Assembly: GCA_964592455.1 (NCBI GenBank)
Contig: CAZQDQ010000033.1
Span: 1 to 10,184 of the forward strand
Length of the DNA stretch: 10,184 bases
Source: MFAQ01 sp964592455
GTDB taxonomy: Bacteria; Patescibacteriota; Microgenomatia; UBA1400; MFAQ01
Direction of reading: 5' to 3'
Of this stretch, positions 1 to 6,143 are shown piece by piece (within the stretch, counting starts at the first letter, position 1; each line of letters begins with the position of its first letter). Both the position numbers and the translations under genes were made by a program. Below the pieces are notes generated by a model. The model searched no databases, was not told the origin of the DNA, and was given only the letters and a program-made list of their open reading frames with translations.

Positions 1-1
1 G

Positions 2-454
2 AAACTGCTTGATCTGATGATAGAAAGGTATGAGGAGGAGGCTATTTTGGTTCTTGTTGGCTCTTCTAATGCTGTTTCTAAGCGAACCCCTTACACGTTT
101 GAAACCAGAAAAAAAATTATTAATCTGATTTACCCCAATATCGAAATACTGCCCCTGCCTGATGGTAAACCGAACTTAGAGTACTTTGACGGATCGACCA
201 ACAAGCTATGGCTAGATTCGATAGAAGAGCTGGCCAGAAAAAGAGGAGAAGTTTTTATCTTTTGCGGTGGATGTAAGGAGGACCTTGAGATACTTTCAGA
301 GCGATTTGAGACGGTGACACTGATGGATCGCTTTTTGAATAGTTTCAGCGCTACCAAGGTCCGTGAAGCGATCCTTAACGGTGACATAGGAATGCTAAAT
401 AAATTGGTGGATAAAAGAACTATTGATGTTGTTACCAAGGAAATAATAATATGA
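2..454 (+). CDS. Nicotinate/nicotinamide mononucleotide adenylyltransferase-like protein, 5' end cut by window
   Basis: This is probably the enzyme that joins NMN or nicotinate mononucleotide to AMP, giving NAD or its deamido form for the next gene. The frame is open to the window edge; codons before the ATG at 17 read KLLDL and fit the helix after the nucleotide-binding loop. The real start, with the expected GxFxPxHxGH motif, therefore lies upstream. Visible family signs are a beta strand (ILVLVGSSN) followed by a loop with TPYTFETR, which resembles the GSxxxxxxxxPFTxxER region of NadM/NadR-type enzymes. Near the C-terminus, SATKVREAI matches the ISxTKxR motif that binds ATP phosphates in this superfamily. 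The stop TGA overlaps the nadE start (ATGA), so translation is probably coupled. Substrate preference, and NadM versus another cytidylyltransferase-like enzyme, cannot be settled without the N-terminus; the NadE neighbour favours the NAD role. Confidence 0.72.
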   Translation, partial: KLLDLMIERYEEEAILVLVGSSNAVSKRTPYTFETRKKIINLIYPNIEILPLPDGKPNLEYFDGSTNKLWLDSIEELARKRGEVFIFCGGCKEDLEILSERFETVTLMDRFLNSFSATKVREAILNGDIGMLNKLVDKRTIDVVTKEIII

Positions 455-2208
455 AAATTGGACTTGCCCAAATTGAAGTCAAACCACTGGAGATAAGGAA
501 AAATTTGGAAAAAATTTTTGAATATATTGAAAGGGCTAAAAGAGCAGGACTTGAGGCTGTGGTTTTTCCGGAAATGGCTGTTTCTGGATATTTGATTGGA
601 GATGAATGGGAAAATGAAGACTTTGTAGACGAGCTGATAGAGGCTAATGAGGAAATAAAGAAAAGATCTGGGGGAATTGTGGTGATATGGGGTAGTTTGG
701 ATGTAGACAGACAGAAAAAAAATGAAGATGGCCGATGGAGAAAGTATAATGCCGGATTTGTAGCTTTTGATGGAAAGTGGGTTGAAGGTGGCCTTGGCAG
801 GGGTAGAACTTACAAAACACTCATGCCCAAGTACCGAGAGTTTGATGACGAGAGACACTTTTACTCATTGCAAAAATATGCTGTTGAGCAGGGAGTGAGT
901 CTACCTTCTGTCCTTAAGCCTTTTGAGAGTGGCTGGGGAAAAATTGGAGTAATGATGTGTGAGGACATGTGGAGTGACGACTATGGAATAAACCCTTCAA
1001 GTATTCTAGTGCAAAACGGAGCAGAAATAATTGTTAACCTGTCTTGTTCACCTTGGACGATAAATAAGAATGATAAAAGACATAGGGTAGTGAAAGAAAG
1101 GCAAAAGGAAATAGAAGTACCATACTTATACTGTAACGATGTCGGTATCCAGAACAATGGCAAAAATATTTTTATATTTGATGGCGGAAGTACGGTATAC
1201 AACCCTGCAGGTGAAGTAATTCAAGAACTAAAACCGTTTGAGGAGGGGCTGTTGGTATACGACCAGAAAGCGAGTGGTGTAATAAAGAAAACAAGAAAAG
1301 ACGATAGTACGGCAGAAATTTGGAATGGCATTACTTATGCTATCTCAAAATTTTTTGAGCGAATGCCGAGCAAAAAAGTGATTATTGGCCTTAGCGGAGG
1401 AATTGACTCTTCTGTAGTTGCCTGCCTGCTTGTTAGTGCCCTTGGCAGTGAAAACGTGATAGGAATAAACATGCCTTCCAAATATAACTCTGATCTGACG
1501 AGAAATGCGGCAGAAAAATTGGCCAAAAATTTGGGAATAGTCTATAAAGTAATTCCGATTCAAGATTCGGTGGATTTGACAATTAAACAGTTAGTAGATG
1601 CCGGATTTGAAGTTAATACACTAGCCAAGGAAAATATTCAGGCAAGAGACAGAGGAAGCAGAATTTTGGCGGCTGTGGCAGGGACACTGGGGGCTGTCTT
1701 TACAAATAATGGCAATAAAACAGAAACAGCTTTGGGTTATTGCACACTTTATGGAGATGTTAATGGAGCAATCGCTCCTATTGCCGACCTTTATAAGGGA
1801 CAGGTATATGAGTTAGCAAGATACGCAAATAAAATTTTGGGGGAGGTGATACCTTCGCAAATACTGGATGTGGTCCCGTCGGCTGAACTCAGTGAAAATC
1901 AAGACGTAACTGTTGGCAAAGGCGATCCGATGATATACCCTTATCACGATAAGCTGATTAGAGCTTTTGTAGAGTGGAGATGGGGCAGGGAGAAAATTTT
2001 GAACTTCTATAGAAGTGGGGAAATAACTAAAGTCTTTGGTTTGGAAAAATCTATAAGTGAGTATTTTGCAAATGAAGTTGATTTTGCTTTAGACTTGGAA
2101 GATAAGTGGCGAAAGTACAAGCTGGCTGTTTTTAAAAGAGTCCAAGCACCGCCAATAATTGCATTAAGCAGAAGGGCTTTTGGGTTTGATTTAAGAGAAG
2201 CTATATAA
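451..2208 (+). CDS. nadE: Glutamine-dependent NAD(+) synthetase
   Basis: It catalyses the last step of NAD synthesis, amidating deamido-NAD with ammonia released from glutamine, in the cytosol. The 585 residues fit the two-domain (glutamine-dependent) form. Residues about 1-265 are a nitrilase-type glutaminase with the catalytic triad visible: Glu41 in FPEMAVSGY, Lys122 in TYKTLMPKY and Cys170 in MMCEDMW. Residues about 285-585 are the ATP-pyrophosphatase synthetase domain, with the PP-loop SGGIDSS at 315-321, followed by TNNGNKTE, LGYCTLYGD and PIADLYKGQVYEL, then PSAELSENQ. The C-terminus RRAFGFDLR resembles the usual family ending. The ATG at 451 overlaps the upstream stop by four bases and has AAGGA at 437-441, nine bases upstream. 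All key residues are present, so it should be active. It most likely works with the adenylyltransferase encoded just before it. Confidence 0.96.
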   Translation: MKIGLAQIEVKPLEIRKNLEKIFEYIERAKRAGLEAVVFPEMAVSGYLIGDEWENEDFVDELIEANEEIKKRSGGIVVIWGSLDVDRQKKNEDGRWRKYNAGFVAFDGKWVEGGLGRGRTYKTLMPKYREFDDERHFYSLQKYAVEQGVSLPSVLKPFESGWGKIGVMMCEDMWSDDYGINPSSILVQNGAEIIVNLSCSPWTINKNDKRHRVVKERQKEIEVPYLYCNDVGIQNNGKNIFIFDGGSTVYNPAGEVIQELKPFEEGLLVYDQKASGVIKKTRKDDSTAEIWNGITYAISKFFERMPSKKVIIGLSGGIDSSVVACLLVSALGSENVIGINMPSKYNSDLTRNAAEKLAKNLGIVYKVIPIQDSVDLTIKQLVDAGFEVNTLAKENIQARDRGSRILAAVAGTLGAVFTNNGNKTETALGYCTLYGDVNGAIAPIADLYKGQVYELARYANKILGEVIPSQILDVVPSAELSENQDVTVGKGDPMIYPYHDKLIRAFVEWRWGREKILNFYRSGEITKVFGLEKSISEYFANEVDFALDLEDKWRKYKLAVFKRVQAPPIIALSRRAFGFDLREAI

Positions 2209-2209
2209 A

Positions 2210-2235
2210 AAACACCTCTAATGAAAGAGGTGTTT
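2210..2235 (-). terminator. Intrinsic terminator of the minus-strand lipoprotein operon, possibly bidirectional
   Basis: Positions 2210-2219 (AAACACCTCT) pair perfectly with 2226-2235 (AGAGGTGTTT), giving a 10-bp stem with a 6-nt loop. Read on the minus strand the stem is followed directly by a run of Ts (complement of the A-run at 2207-2212), the classic terminator shape. It lies 9 bp past the stop at 2244. On the plus strand the T-run after the stem is only three bases, so termination of nadE mRNA would be weaker. It sits between two converging genes. Confidence 0.8.
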
Positions 2236-2243
2236 AGAGAGGT

Positions 2244-3059
2244 TTAGTTAAACTGCGTAAAACCACGAAGGATTTGCATTTCTTCAACAGTGGGGTCGTA
2301 AGCTGTGATGACGTAGTAACGACTTACTTCCACGCTACCAAGGTCTGGACCGAAAGTGTAGGAGAAGTTTCTTAAACCAACGACAATCGGGTCTTTGGGC
2401 TCGAAAGTAGGCTCGAGTTGCTGCAATTCCCGCTGGTGAACTAGTTCCCAGTTACTGGCTTCGCCAATGACGAGCAGTTTATGAAAACTACCTGAAGTTT
2501 CTGCCCTTCTTATGTGCTCCCTTGCCCATTTCGGTGCTGGCTTGCTGTTTTCAGTGAGAAGAACTTGGTTAAAGGGAACTTCTCCGGCAGTTTTGTAAAA
2601 GTGCTGTACCAAATCGGCTGGTAAAGTATAGGGAAAGAAATCTGAGGGACTTGGTCTGTGTGACGATGTGATGGCAAACCTCTTAGAGACGTTAGCATCT
2701 AGGAGGTAGAAAAGAGGCCAAGTGCCGTTTTTAAATTTTTTGGTTTGACCCAAAAAATCCATGTTTTTGAAAACCAATGGGTAGCCCCAAGCGGCCATTT
2801 GAGCGTCGCTTAATAGGATACTTAAATTGAATAGTTTCTGTCTGTAGTCATCCCTTGCATTTTCGTATGCGAAGAATGAAGTAGTGCGAAATTCTTCAAT
2901 TTTGAGCCTCATTTGTCTTTGCAAACCATCTACTAAAGCTTTTGGGTGATTTTCGTACATCACCAAAGTATGGTTTTGGAGAACTTTGGCGAAAAAATTG
3001 TTTACTAAACTGCCACTTATCTGTGGAGGAGCTTGGTTTACTTGCAGTAGATTGGTCAT
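2244..3059 (-). CDS. Hypothetical soluble protein, second gene of the lipoprotein operon
   Basis: I do not recognise this 271-residue protein. No signal peptide or membrane segment is visible, so it is probably cytosolic. The sequence is rich in aromatic residues and mixed charge, with an alpha-helical N-terminal half (about 20-100, including ALVDGLQRQMRLKIEEFR). The C-terminal half has strand-like pieces such as KLLVIGEAS, DPIVVGL and RYYVITAYDP. I chose the ATG at 3059 over an in-frame ATG at 3086. The later one has an ideal Shine-Dalgarno site (AAGGAG, 5 nt spacing), and the earlier would overlap the upstream gene. The gap to the upstream lipoprotein stop is only 10 bp, so the two are co-transcribed. 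It may bind the cytosolic tail of that membrane protein; this is inference from context only. Confidence 0.85.
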   Translation of the reverse strand: MTNLLQVNQAPPQISGSLVNNFFAKVLQNHTLVMYENHPKALVDGLQRQMRLKIEEFRTTSFFAYENARDDYRQKLFNLSILLSDAQMAAWGYPLVFKNMDFLGQTKKFKNGTWPLFYLLDANVSKRFAITSSHRPSPSDFFPYTLPADLVQHFYKTAGEVPFNQVLLTENSKPAPKWAREHIRRAETSGSFHKLLVIGEASNWELVHQRELQQLEPTFEPKDPIVVGLRNFSYTFGPDLGSVEVSRYYVITAYDPTVEEMQILRGFTQFN

Positions 3060-3064
3060 TTTTT

Positions 3065-3070
3065 CTCCTT
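3065..3070 (-). promoter_or_regulatory. Shine-Dalgarno site fixing the start at 3059
   Basis: On the minus strand AAGGAG lies 5 nt before the ATG at 3059 and overlaps the TAA stop (3072-3070) of the upstream lipoprotein gene. This suits reinitiation or coupled translation. It makes the start at 3059 more likely than the ATG at 3086. Confidence 0.8.
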
Positions 3071-4059
3071 TAGTCGTCTGGTTCAATGACTTCTACTGGT
3101 CTTGCTTTGGCACCAAACAGCCTAGCAAAGAATCCTGGTTGCTCTACAACAGTCTTTTTAACACCTGGATAGTAGGATGGAAGTTGTGGTTGGTTATAGC
3201 CGTTGAGTGTAAACTGGTTTTGTCCCCTTGCCTCGTTCTCAGCAATTCTAAAAGCTGCAGCAAAAGGATCTGATTGATCTTGTTTAGTTATTTCCTGACC
3301 TGGCCCGATAGACATTCCAGCGGAAGAGCCATTAAATTGAGATCCGTTGTACCCGGTGTAGTTTGCTTGTTTGGCACCAATTTTGAATTGATAGCCCTTG
3401 TTGATCATAGCGAGGAGAATTTGCATAGTTACCCAGGCCCCTGCGATTCCACCCCAAAATGCAAAGAACTTGTTTAAGGTAATAATACCTGTTAAGGCGC
3501 CAAATTGACTCATAACCATAGCGGCAATACCGCTAGTGACCCACATAGCGAGAATAACTCCACCAACACCACCATTGACTGCCTTAGTAATAAGAATTGA
3601 GACAACAACAACAGCAACAATAGCAAAGACCAAAGTGAGGTTTGTGTTTGTTCCGAAAGTGTTGTTTACGAGCTTTTCGGCAAAAGAGTATGGTTTCCAA
3701 ACAAAGTTTGTTTCAGCAGTGACTAGCTCACCGTTATCTTTTGCAACTTGGACAGTAAAGTTTTGGCTACCTTTATCTGAGAGTGGGTATGTACCACAAA
3801 GATTGTTGCCAACAGACAAGACGCACTGGCCGTAGTTTTGGCCATTAATGAAGACCTGAGCGACATTTGTTGGCTTTGAGCCAGTGTAATTTACGCGCAG
3901 TTCGACATAAGGAACAACTCCTTGTGCGACTTCTTCAGTGAGACGAATGTTATTTTTTGGCGAAGTAATTTCGATTTCAACTCTGTCAAGGAGTCCACAA
4001 CTGATTAAGAAAAAGCTGAGGACAAATAGTGGAATTAGCAAAAACAGTCTTTTGACCAT
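3070..4059 (-). CDS. Putative lipoprotein with Ig-like domain and three C-terminal membrane segments
   Basis: This 329-residue envelope protein is of unknown function. It begins with a basic-hydrophobic signal ending in the lipobox LISC, with Cys21 as the probable lipidated residue. Residues about 27-122 look like a beta-rich Ig-like domain (VEIEITSPKNN start, PYVELRVNY, NFTVQVAKDNGE, TNFVWKPY) and hold a close Cys pair, C79 and C88, that could form a disulfide. Three hydrophobic segments follow at about 141-157, 163-184 and 198-219; the second is Gly-rich. A hydrophilic tail of about 110 residues follows, rich in Gln, Asn and Gly with a basic patch (GFFARLFGAKAR) and an acidic end. With the lipid anchor outside, three crossings put the tail in the cytosol, which agrees with the Lys after segments 1 and 3. 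A lipoprotein that is also polytopic is unusual; the first segment could instead be an uncleaved anchor. It heads a two-gene operon. Confidence 0.85.
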   Translation of the reverse strand: MVKRLFLLIPLFVLSFFLISCGLLDRVEIEITSPKNNIRLTEEVAQGVVPYVELRVNYTGSKPTNVAQVFINGQNYGQCVLSVGNNLCGTYPLSDKGSQNFTVQVAKDNGELVTAETNFVWKPYSFAEKLVNNTFGTNTNLTLVFAIVAVVVVSILITKAVNGGVGGVILAMWVTSGIAAMVMSQFGALTGIITLNKFFAFWGGIAGAWVTMQILLAMINKGYQFKIGAKQANYTGYNGSQFNGSSAGMSIGPGQEITKQDQSDPFAAAFRIAENEARGQNQFTLNGYNQPQLPSYYPGVKKTVVEQPGFFARLFGAKARPVEVIEPDD

Positions 4060-4063
4060 TTTT

Positions 4064-4070
4064 CCTCCTT
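4064..4070 (-). promoter_or_regulatory. Strong Shine-Dalgarno site of the lipoprotein gene
   Basis: On the minus strand AAGGAGG lies 4 nt before the ATG at 4059. It is a full-length anti-16S match and, with the site at 3065-3070, shows that this operon uses classical initiation. Most other genes in the window do not. Confidence 0.85.
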
Positions 4071-4092
4071 TTTAAGTTACTAAGATAGGGCG

Positions 4093-4122
4093 ATTTTATC
4101 CTATATGAGACACTTAAGTCAA
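4093..4122 (-). promoter_or_regulatory. Candidate sigma70-type promoter of the lipoprotein operon
   Basis: Minus-strand -35 box TTGACT (4122-4117), an 18-nt spacer, and -10 box TAAAAT (4098-4093); each box differs from consensus at one position. Transcription would start near 4086, giving a leader of about 26 nt that contains the strong ribosome site. The palindrome ACTTAAGT at 4112-4119 overlaps the -35 box and could be an operator, which is speculative. Confidence 0.5.
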
Positions 4123-4163
4123 TTAAATTTGCTAAATTATTATGGGGTATATGATAATTGAAT

Positions 4164-4192
4164 TTGACATACTGGTGATGAGCCGATATGAT
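4164..4192 (+). promoter_or_regulatory. Near-consensus sigma70-type promoter for the 4242 gene
   Basis: The -35 box TTGACA (4164-4169) is perfect, the spacer is exactly 17 nt, and the -10 box TATGAT (4187-4192) has one mismatch. Transcription should begin near 4199, about 43 nt before the ATG at 4242 or 136 nt before the ATG at 4335. It is the best promoter in the window and points away from the lipoprotein operon. Confidence 0.7.
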
Positions 4193-4241
4193 CTGTGTAG
4201 TTTCCAGAGGTATCTTATATTAATAGTTAAATAAAAAAACT

Positions 4242-5084
4242 ATGTTGCCTGAAAAGAAACAAGAGCAGTTGGCTATTGAACCATCGACTGAACAGATAAA
4301 AAAGACAACAACTGTATTACTCGGAGGAGACTCAATGATCTCTCCTATATTAGGACCAAAAAACAAAGTCGAGGGATACGAAGTGATTCTTCCAAAACCA
4401 GATGGAGGTAAGGTAACATTTAGAATTTCCAAGCAACAAGGTGAGGACCTTATTTCTGCTAGACTTTCGATGCTAGCAAGTGAGGTTGCACAAGATAAAA
4501 TAATCAGTGATGAGGCATTTCAAAGTTTGTTACCAGCCCATGTAGCAGATGAATATAGAAAAAGAATGATAGCAATGGGAACACCTGAGGAAGAAATTCC
4601 TAGAGACCCAATTAAAATATTTGAAAAAGTAAAAGCAGAGTTGGTTGCCTATAGAGAACTTGGCAGAGAGCAAATTGCTAATGACGCACAACAAATAGCC
4701 GATGAATTGATTTCGATAACGAAGGAGGTTCTGTCTGGAAATAATTTTAGATATAATAACCTGCCGGCTGAGTTTAAAAAGTCGGTGGAATTTTTGAGAC
4801 CTACTTTTGAAGCATTGGCTGTGGAAAGTGCTGGTATAACTGAAGAAACCGTAAGAGCACAGAAGATGGCGCTAGCTATTAATCTTATGACTCAGGAGAA
4901 ATACAGAGATATGTGGATGGATCATATCAGAACTGTAGCGTCAACAGTAGCTGCAACTGGAGGAGATTCGATTGGACTGTTTATTGGTAGTTTAGTTGGG
5001 TCTGCGATTGGGTCTGGTAAGGGGGCAGTTGAAACTGCCTATGAAAAAACCAAAGAACTTTTTAGATCACCAAAAAAGAAGTAA
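4242..5084 (+). CDS. Hypothetical protein with C-terminal glycine zipper
   Basis: I do not recognise this 280-residue protein. Its N-terminus is hydrophilic and Gln/Glu/Lys-rich, followed by a small strand-rich stretch (GYEVILPKPDGGKVTFRIS, about 44-62). A long charged helical region runs from about 65 to 235. Near the end is a regular glycine zipper with Gly at 245, 249, 253, 257 and 261, then a basic tail ending KKK. Such zippers insert into or pack at membranes, so peripheral or one-helix membrane association is likely. Two starts compete. The ATG at 4242 has no Shine-Dalgarno site but extends a plausible coding stretch. The in-frame ATG at 4335 (Met32) has GGAGGAG five bases upstream and would give 249 residues. 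The gene has its own strong promoter and is divergent from the lipoprotein operon. Confidence 0.8.
   Translation: MLPEKKQEQLAIEPSTEQIKKTTTVLLGGDSMISPILGPKNKVEGYEVILPKPDGGKVTFRISKQQGEDLISARLSMLASEVAQDKIISDEAFQSLLPAHVADEYRKRMIAMGTPEEEIPRDPIKIFEKVKAELVAYRELGREQIANDAQQIADELISITKEVLSGNNFRYNNLPAEFKKSVEFLRPTFEALAVESAGITEETVRAQKMALAINLMTQEKYRDMWMDHIRTVASTVAATGGDSIGLFIGSLVGSAIGSGKGAVETAYEKTKELFRSPKKK
4323..4337 (+). promoter_or_regulatory. Internal Shine-Dalgarno site and alternative ATG
   Basis: GGAGGAG at 4323-4329 followed by 5 nt and an in-frame ATG at 4335 forms a textbook initiation site inside the 4242 reading frame. The same bases encode Gly-Gly-Asp, so it may be chance. If used, the real protein starts at Met32 and the preceding 136 nt of mRNA is leader, or two isoforms are made. 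Confidence 0.45.
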
Positions 5085-5088
5085 TTAG

Positions 5089-5109
5089 CCAACTTTTTTC
5101 TTGAGTTGG
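5089..5109. terminator. Weak hairpin between converging genes
   Basis: CCAACT (5089-5094) pairs with AGTTGG (5104-5109) around a 9-nt T-rich loop, just after the stop at 5084 and before the opposing stop at 5115. The T-rich stretch after it on the plus strand (ATTTATTCTTTT) is interrupted, and the minus side has no T-run. It may be a poor terminator for the plus gene. Confidence 0.35.
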
Positions 5110-5114
5110 GCGAT

Positions 5115-5534
5115 TTATTCTTTTAAGAGATTAAGTTGATTTTCGATGTTATTTAGAATTTTGGCGGCAACGACTTCTTCATCTGATTCGGACTCTTCCT
5201 GCAGGTCCTCGACATCTTCTTGAATGTCCTCCACGTCCTCTTGGATATCTTCCACGTCCTCTTGGATATCTTCGATCTCTTCCCCCACTTGAGTAATTGT
5301 TTGACTGGCACGATTGACAGACATTTGGATAAAAATGGCAAGATAAATAGCCTCCAGTGAGACTGCTGTGGTGAGCATTAGGAGAATTTTTTCCAGACTA
5401 ACCCCAAAAAGACTTAAGCCAAAAATGCCAACGAAAAAGACGGTATGAAGAAGTATAGAGGTGTTGGTGCCGATGGATTCGGTTAACCAATGCGAGGCTT
5501 TTTCGATGGTACTTAAGATTTTCTTTTTGGGCAT
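5115..5534 (-). CDS. Two-TM protein with heptad-repeat coiled-coil tail (DUF1003 / iron-permease-like fold)
   Basis: This small membrane protein has 139 residues. An amphipathic basic N-terminus (1-26) is followed by TM1 at about 27-44, a short loop, and TM2 at about 50-70 (ILLMLTTAVSLEAIYLAIF), which ends IQMSVNR. That hairpin ending in Q-x-S-x-NR recalls DUF1003 and low-affinity iron-permease-like proteins, but I hold this only as a fold-level resemblance. Residues about 80-114 form an acidic coiled coil of nearly identical heptads (EDIQEDV), probably a parallel oligomerisation stalk on the cytosolic side, followed by an acidic linker and a last helix. I chose the ATG at 5534 over a TTG at 5546; neither has a Shine-Dalgarno site. 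It lies 68 bp after the zinc-ribbon gene, beyond an inverted repeat, so it may be a separate or read-through unit of the gltX operon. Ion transport is unproven. Confidence 0.82.
   Translation of the reverse strand: MPKKKILSTIEKASHWLTESIGTNTSILLHTVFFVGIFGLSLFGVSLEKILLMLTTAVSLEAIYLAIFIQMSVNRASQTITQVGEEIEDIQEDVEDIQEDVEDIQEDVEDLQEESESDEEVVAAKILNNIENQLNLLKE
5197..5280 (-). repeat. 21-bp tandem repeat encoding coiled-coil heptads
   Basis: Units at 5218-5238, 5239-5259 and 5260-5280 are each 21 bp. The last two share their first 14 bases exactly, and a degenerate unit lies at 5197-5217. One unit equals seven codons, so copy-number change would add or remove whole heptads without a frameshift. The unit encodes the heptads at residues 88-115 of the 5534 gene. 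Confidence 0.85.
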
Positions 5535-5555
5535 AAAATATTTCAAAAATTTAAA

Positions 5556-5588
5556 AACTCAAAAATGAAAAAATCAAAATGTTGAGTT
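5556..5588 (-). terminator. AT-rich inverted repeat, possible terminator after the zinc-ribbon gene
   Basis: AACTCAA (5556-5562) and TTGAGTT (5582-5588) are perfect inverted repeats, 19 nt apart. On the minus strand the structure begins 14 bp past the stop at 5603 and its 3' arm runs into a T-rich stretch. The stem is short and the loop long, so it is a weak terminator at best. It could instead be a protein-binding site in the leader of the 5534 gene. Confidence 0.3.
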
Positions 5589-5602
5589 CTTTAAATAAAA
5601 GT

Positions 5603-6136
5603 TTAGAAGATGTCGTCTTCGGGTGGTAAGAACTCTTCACCGTTGGCAGGTGCAGCCTTGTAATCTGCCTTGAGCCACTCGATATAATCGCAGCCTGTTG
5701 CTCTTCTAGCTTCCCTATCCCAACCAGAGGTAGAACATTTTTTCATTCTTTTGCCTGCAGCCGTAGTGAAGAGAACTAGATTTTGTCCACATTTAGGGCA
5801 TTTTTCGTCCAAATTTTCGGTAGTGCCGTTGATCCACTCCACAAAGTCGCAACCAGTGGCTTTTTTGGATTCCTTATCCCAGCCACCTGAGGAACATTTT
5901 TTCATTTTTTTACCAAAGCGAGTAACTTGAAGAATTAAAGGTGAGCCACACTTGGGGCATTTTTCGTCTAGGGTTTGAGGTTCTACCGGGAGCCACTGGA
6001 CAAAATCACAGCCTTCGACTTTTTTGGTTTCTTTATTCCAGCCGCCAGTAGAACAACGTCTGAGCTTTCTGCCGTTGGGAGTTTCCTGAATTTCTGATAA
6101 AGGTGAGCCACACTTGGGGCATTTTTCGTTTTCCAT
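5603..6136 (-). CDS. Triple zinc-ribbon protein (topoisomerase-type C4 zinc fingers)
   Basis: The 177 residues are almost entirely three tandem zinc ribbons with period 53-54. The Cys ligands are 6, 9, 28, 43; then 60, 63, 81, 96; then 113, 116, 134, 149. Each begins CPKCG and ends GCD(F/Y)xxW. This resembles the C4 zinc fingers found at the C-terminus of bacterial DNA topoisomerase I, which bind single-stranded DNA. Here they stand alone with no catalytic domain, and the last Cys pair is spaced wider than usual (14 residues, holding a conserved GW and a basic stretch). The linkers are acidic and share LDEKCPKCG. A role in binding single-stranded DNA or RNA is likely but inferred. It is the last gene of the tight gltX operon, 7 bp after the preceding stop, with no Shine-Dalgarno site before its ATG. 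Confidence 0.88.
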   Translation of the reverse strand: MENEKCPKCGSPLSEIQETPNGRKLRRCSTGGWNKETKKVEGCDFVQWLPVEPQTLDEKCPKCGSPLILQVTRFGKKMKKCSSGGWDKESKKATGCDFVEWINGTTENLDEKCPKCGQNLVLFTTAAGKRMKKCSTSGWDREARRATGCDYIEWLKADYKAAPANGEEFLPPEDDIF

Positions 6137-6143
6137 ACAGATA

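Noticed and set aside
452..454. TGA as a sense codon (Gracilibacteria/SR1-type code)
   Set aside because: TGA ends the adenylyltransferase exactly at a normal ATGA overlap with nadE, and no conserved domain needs read-through of an in-frame TGA. The standard code fits.
130..858. 242-codon open frame on the minus strand
   Set aside because: It lies opposite the adenylyltransferase and nadE frames, which carry clear catalytic motifs. Its product is Ser/Phe/Ile-rich, typical of an antisense shadow.
2986..3835. Three plus-strand open frames of 67-99 codons
   Set aside because: They lie opposite the lipoprotein gene, which has a signal peptide, membrane segments and a strong ribosome site. The products look like reverse-complement noise.
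5197..5280. Tandem repeat considered as a CRISPR array
   Set aside because: Units are contiguous 21-mers with no spacers and encode coiled-coil heptads in frame.
5535..5546. TTG start at 5546 for the coiled-coil protein
   Set aside because: The ATG at 5534 is four codons later; there is no Shine-Dalgarno site before the TTG and the added residues show no domain.
5603..6136. Fragment of a DNA topoisomerase I
   Set aside because: The gene has a complete start and stop, three evenly spaced ribbons and no catalytic remnants on either side. The upstream neighbour is an unrelated intact gene.
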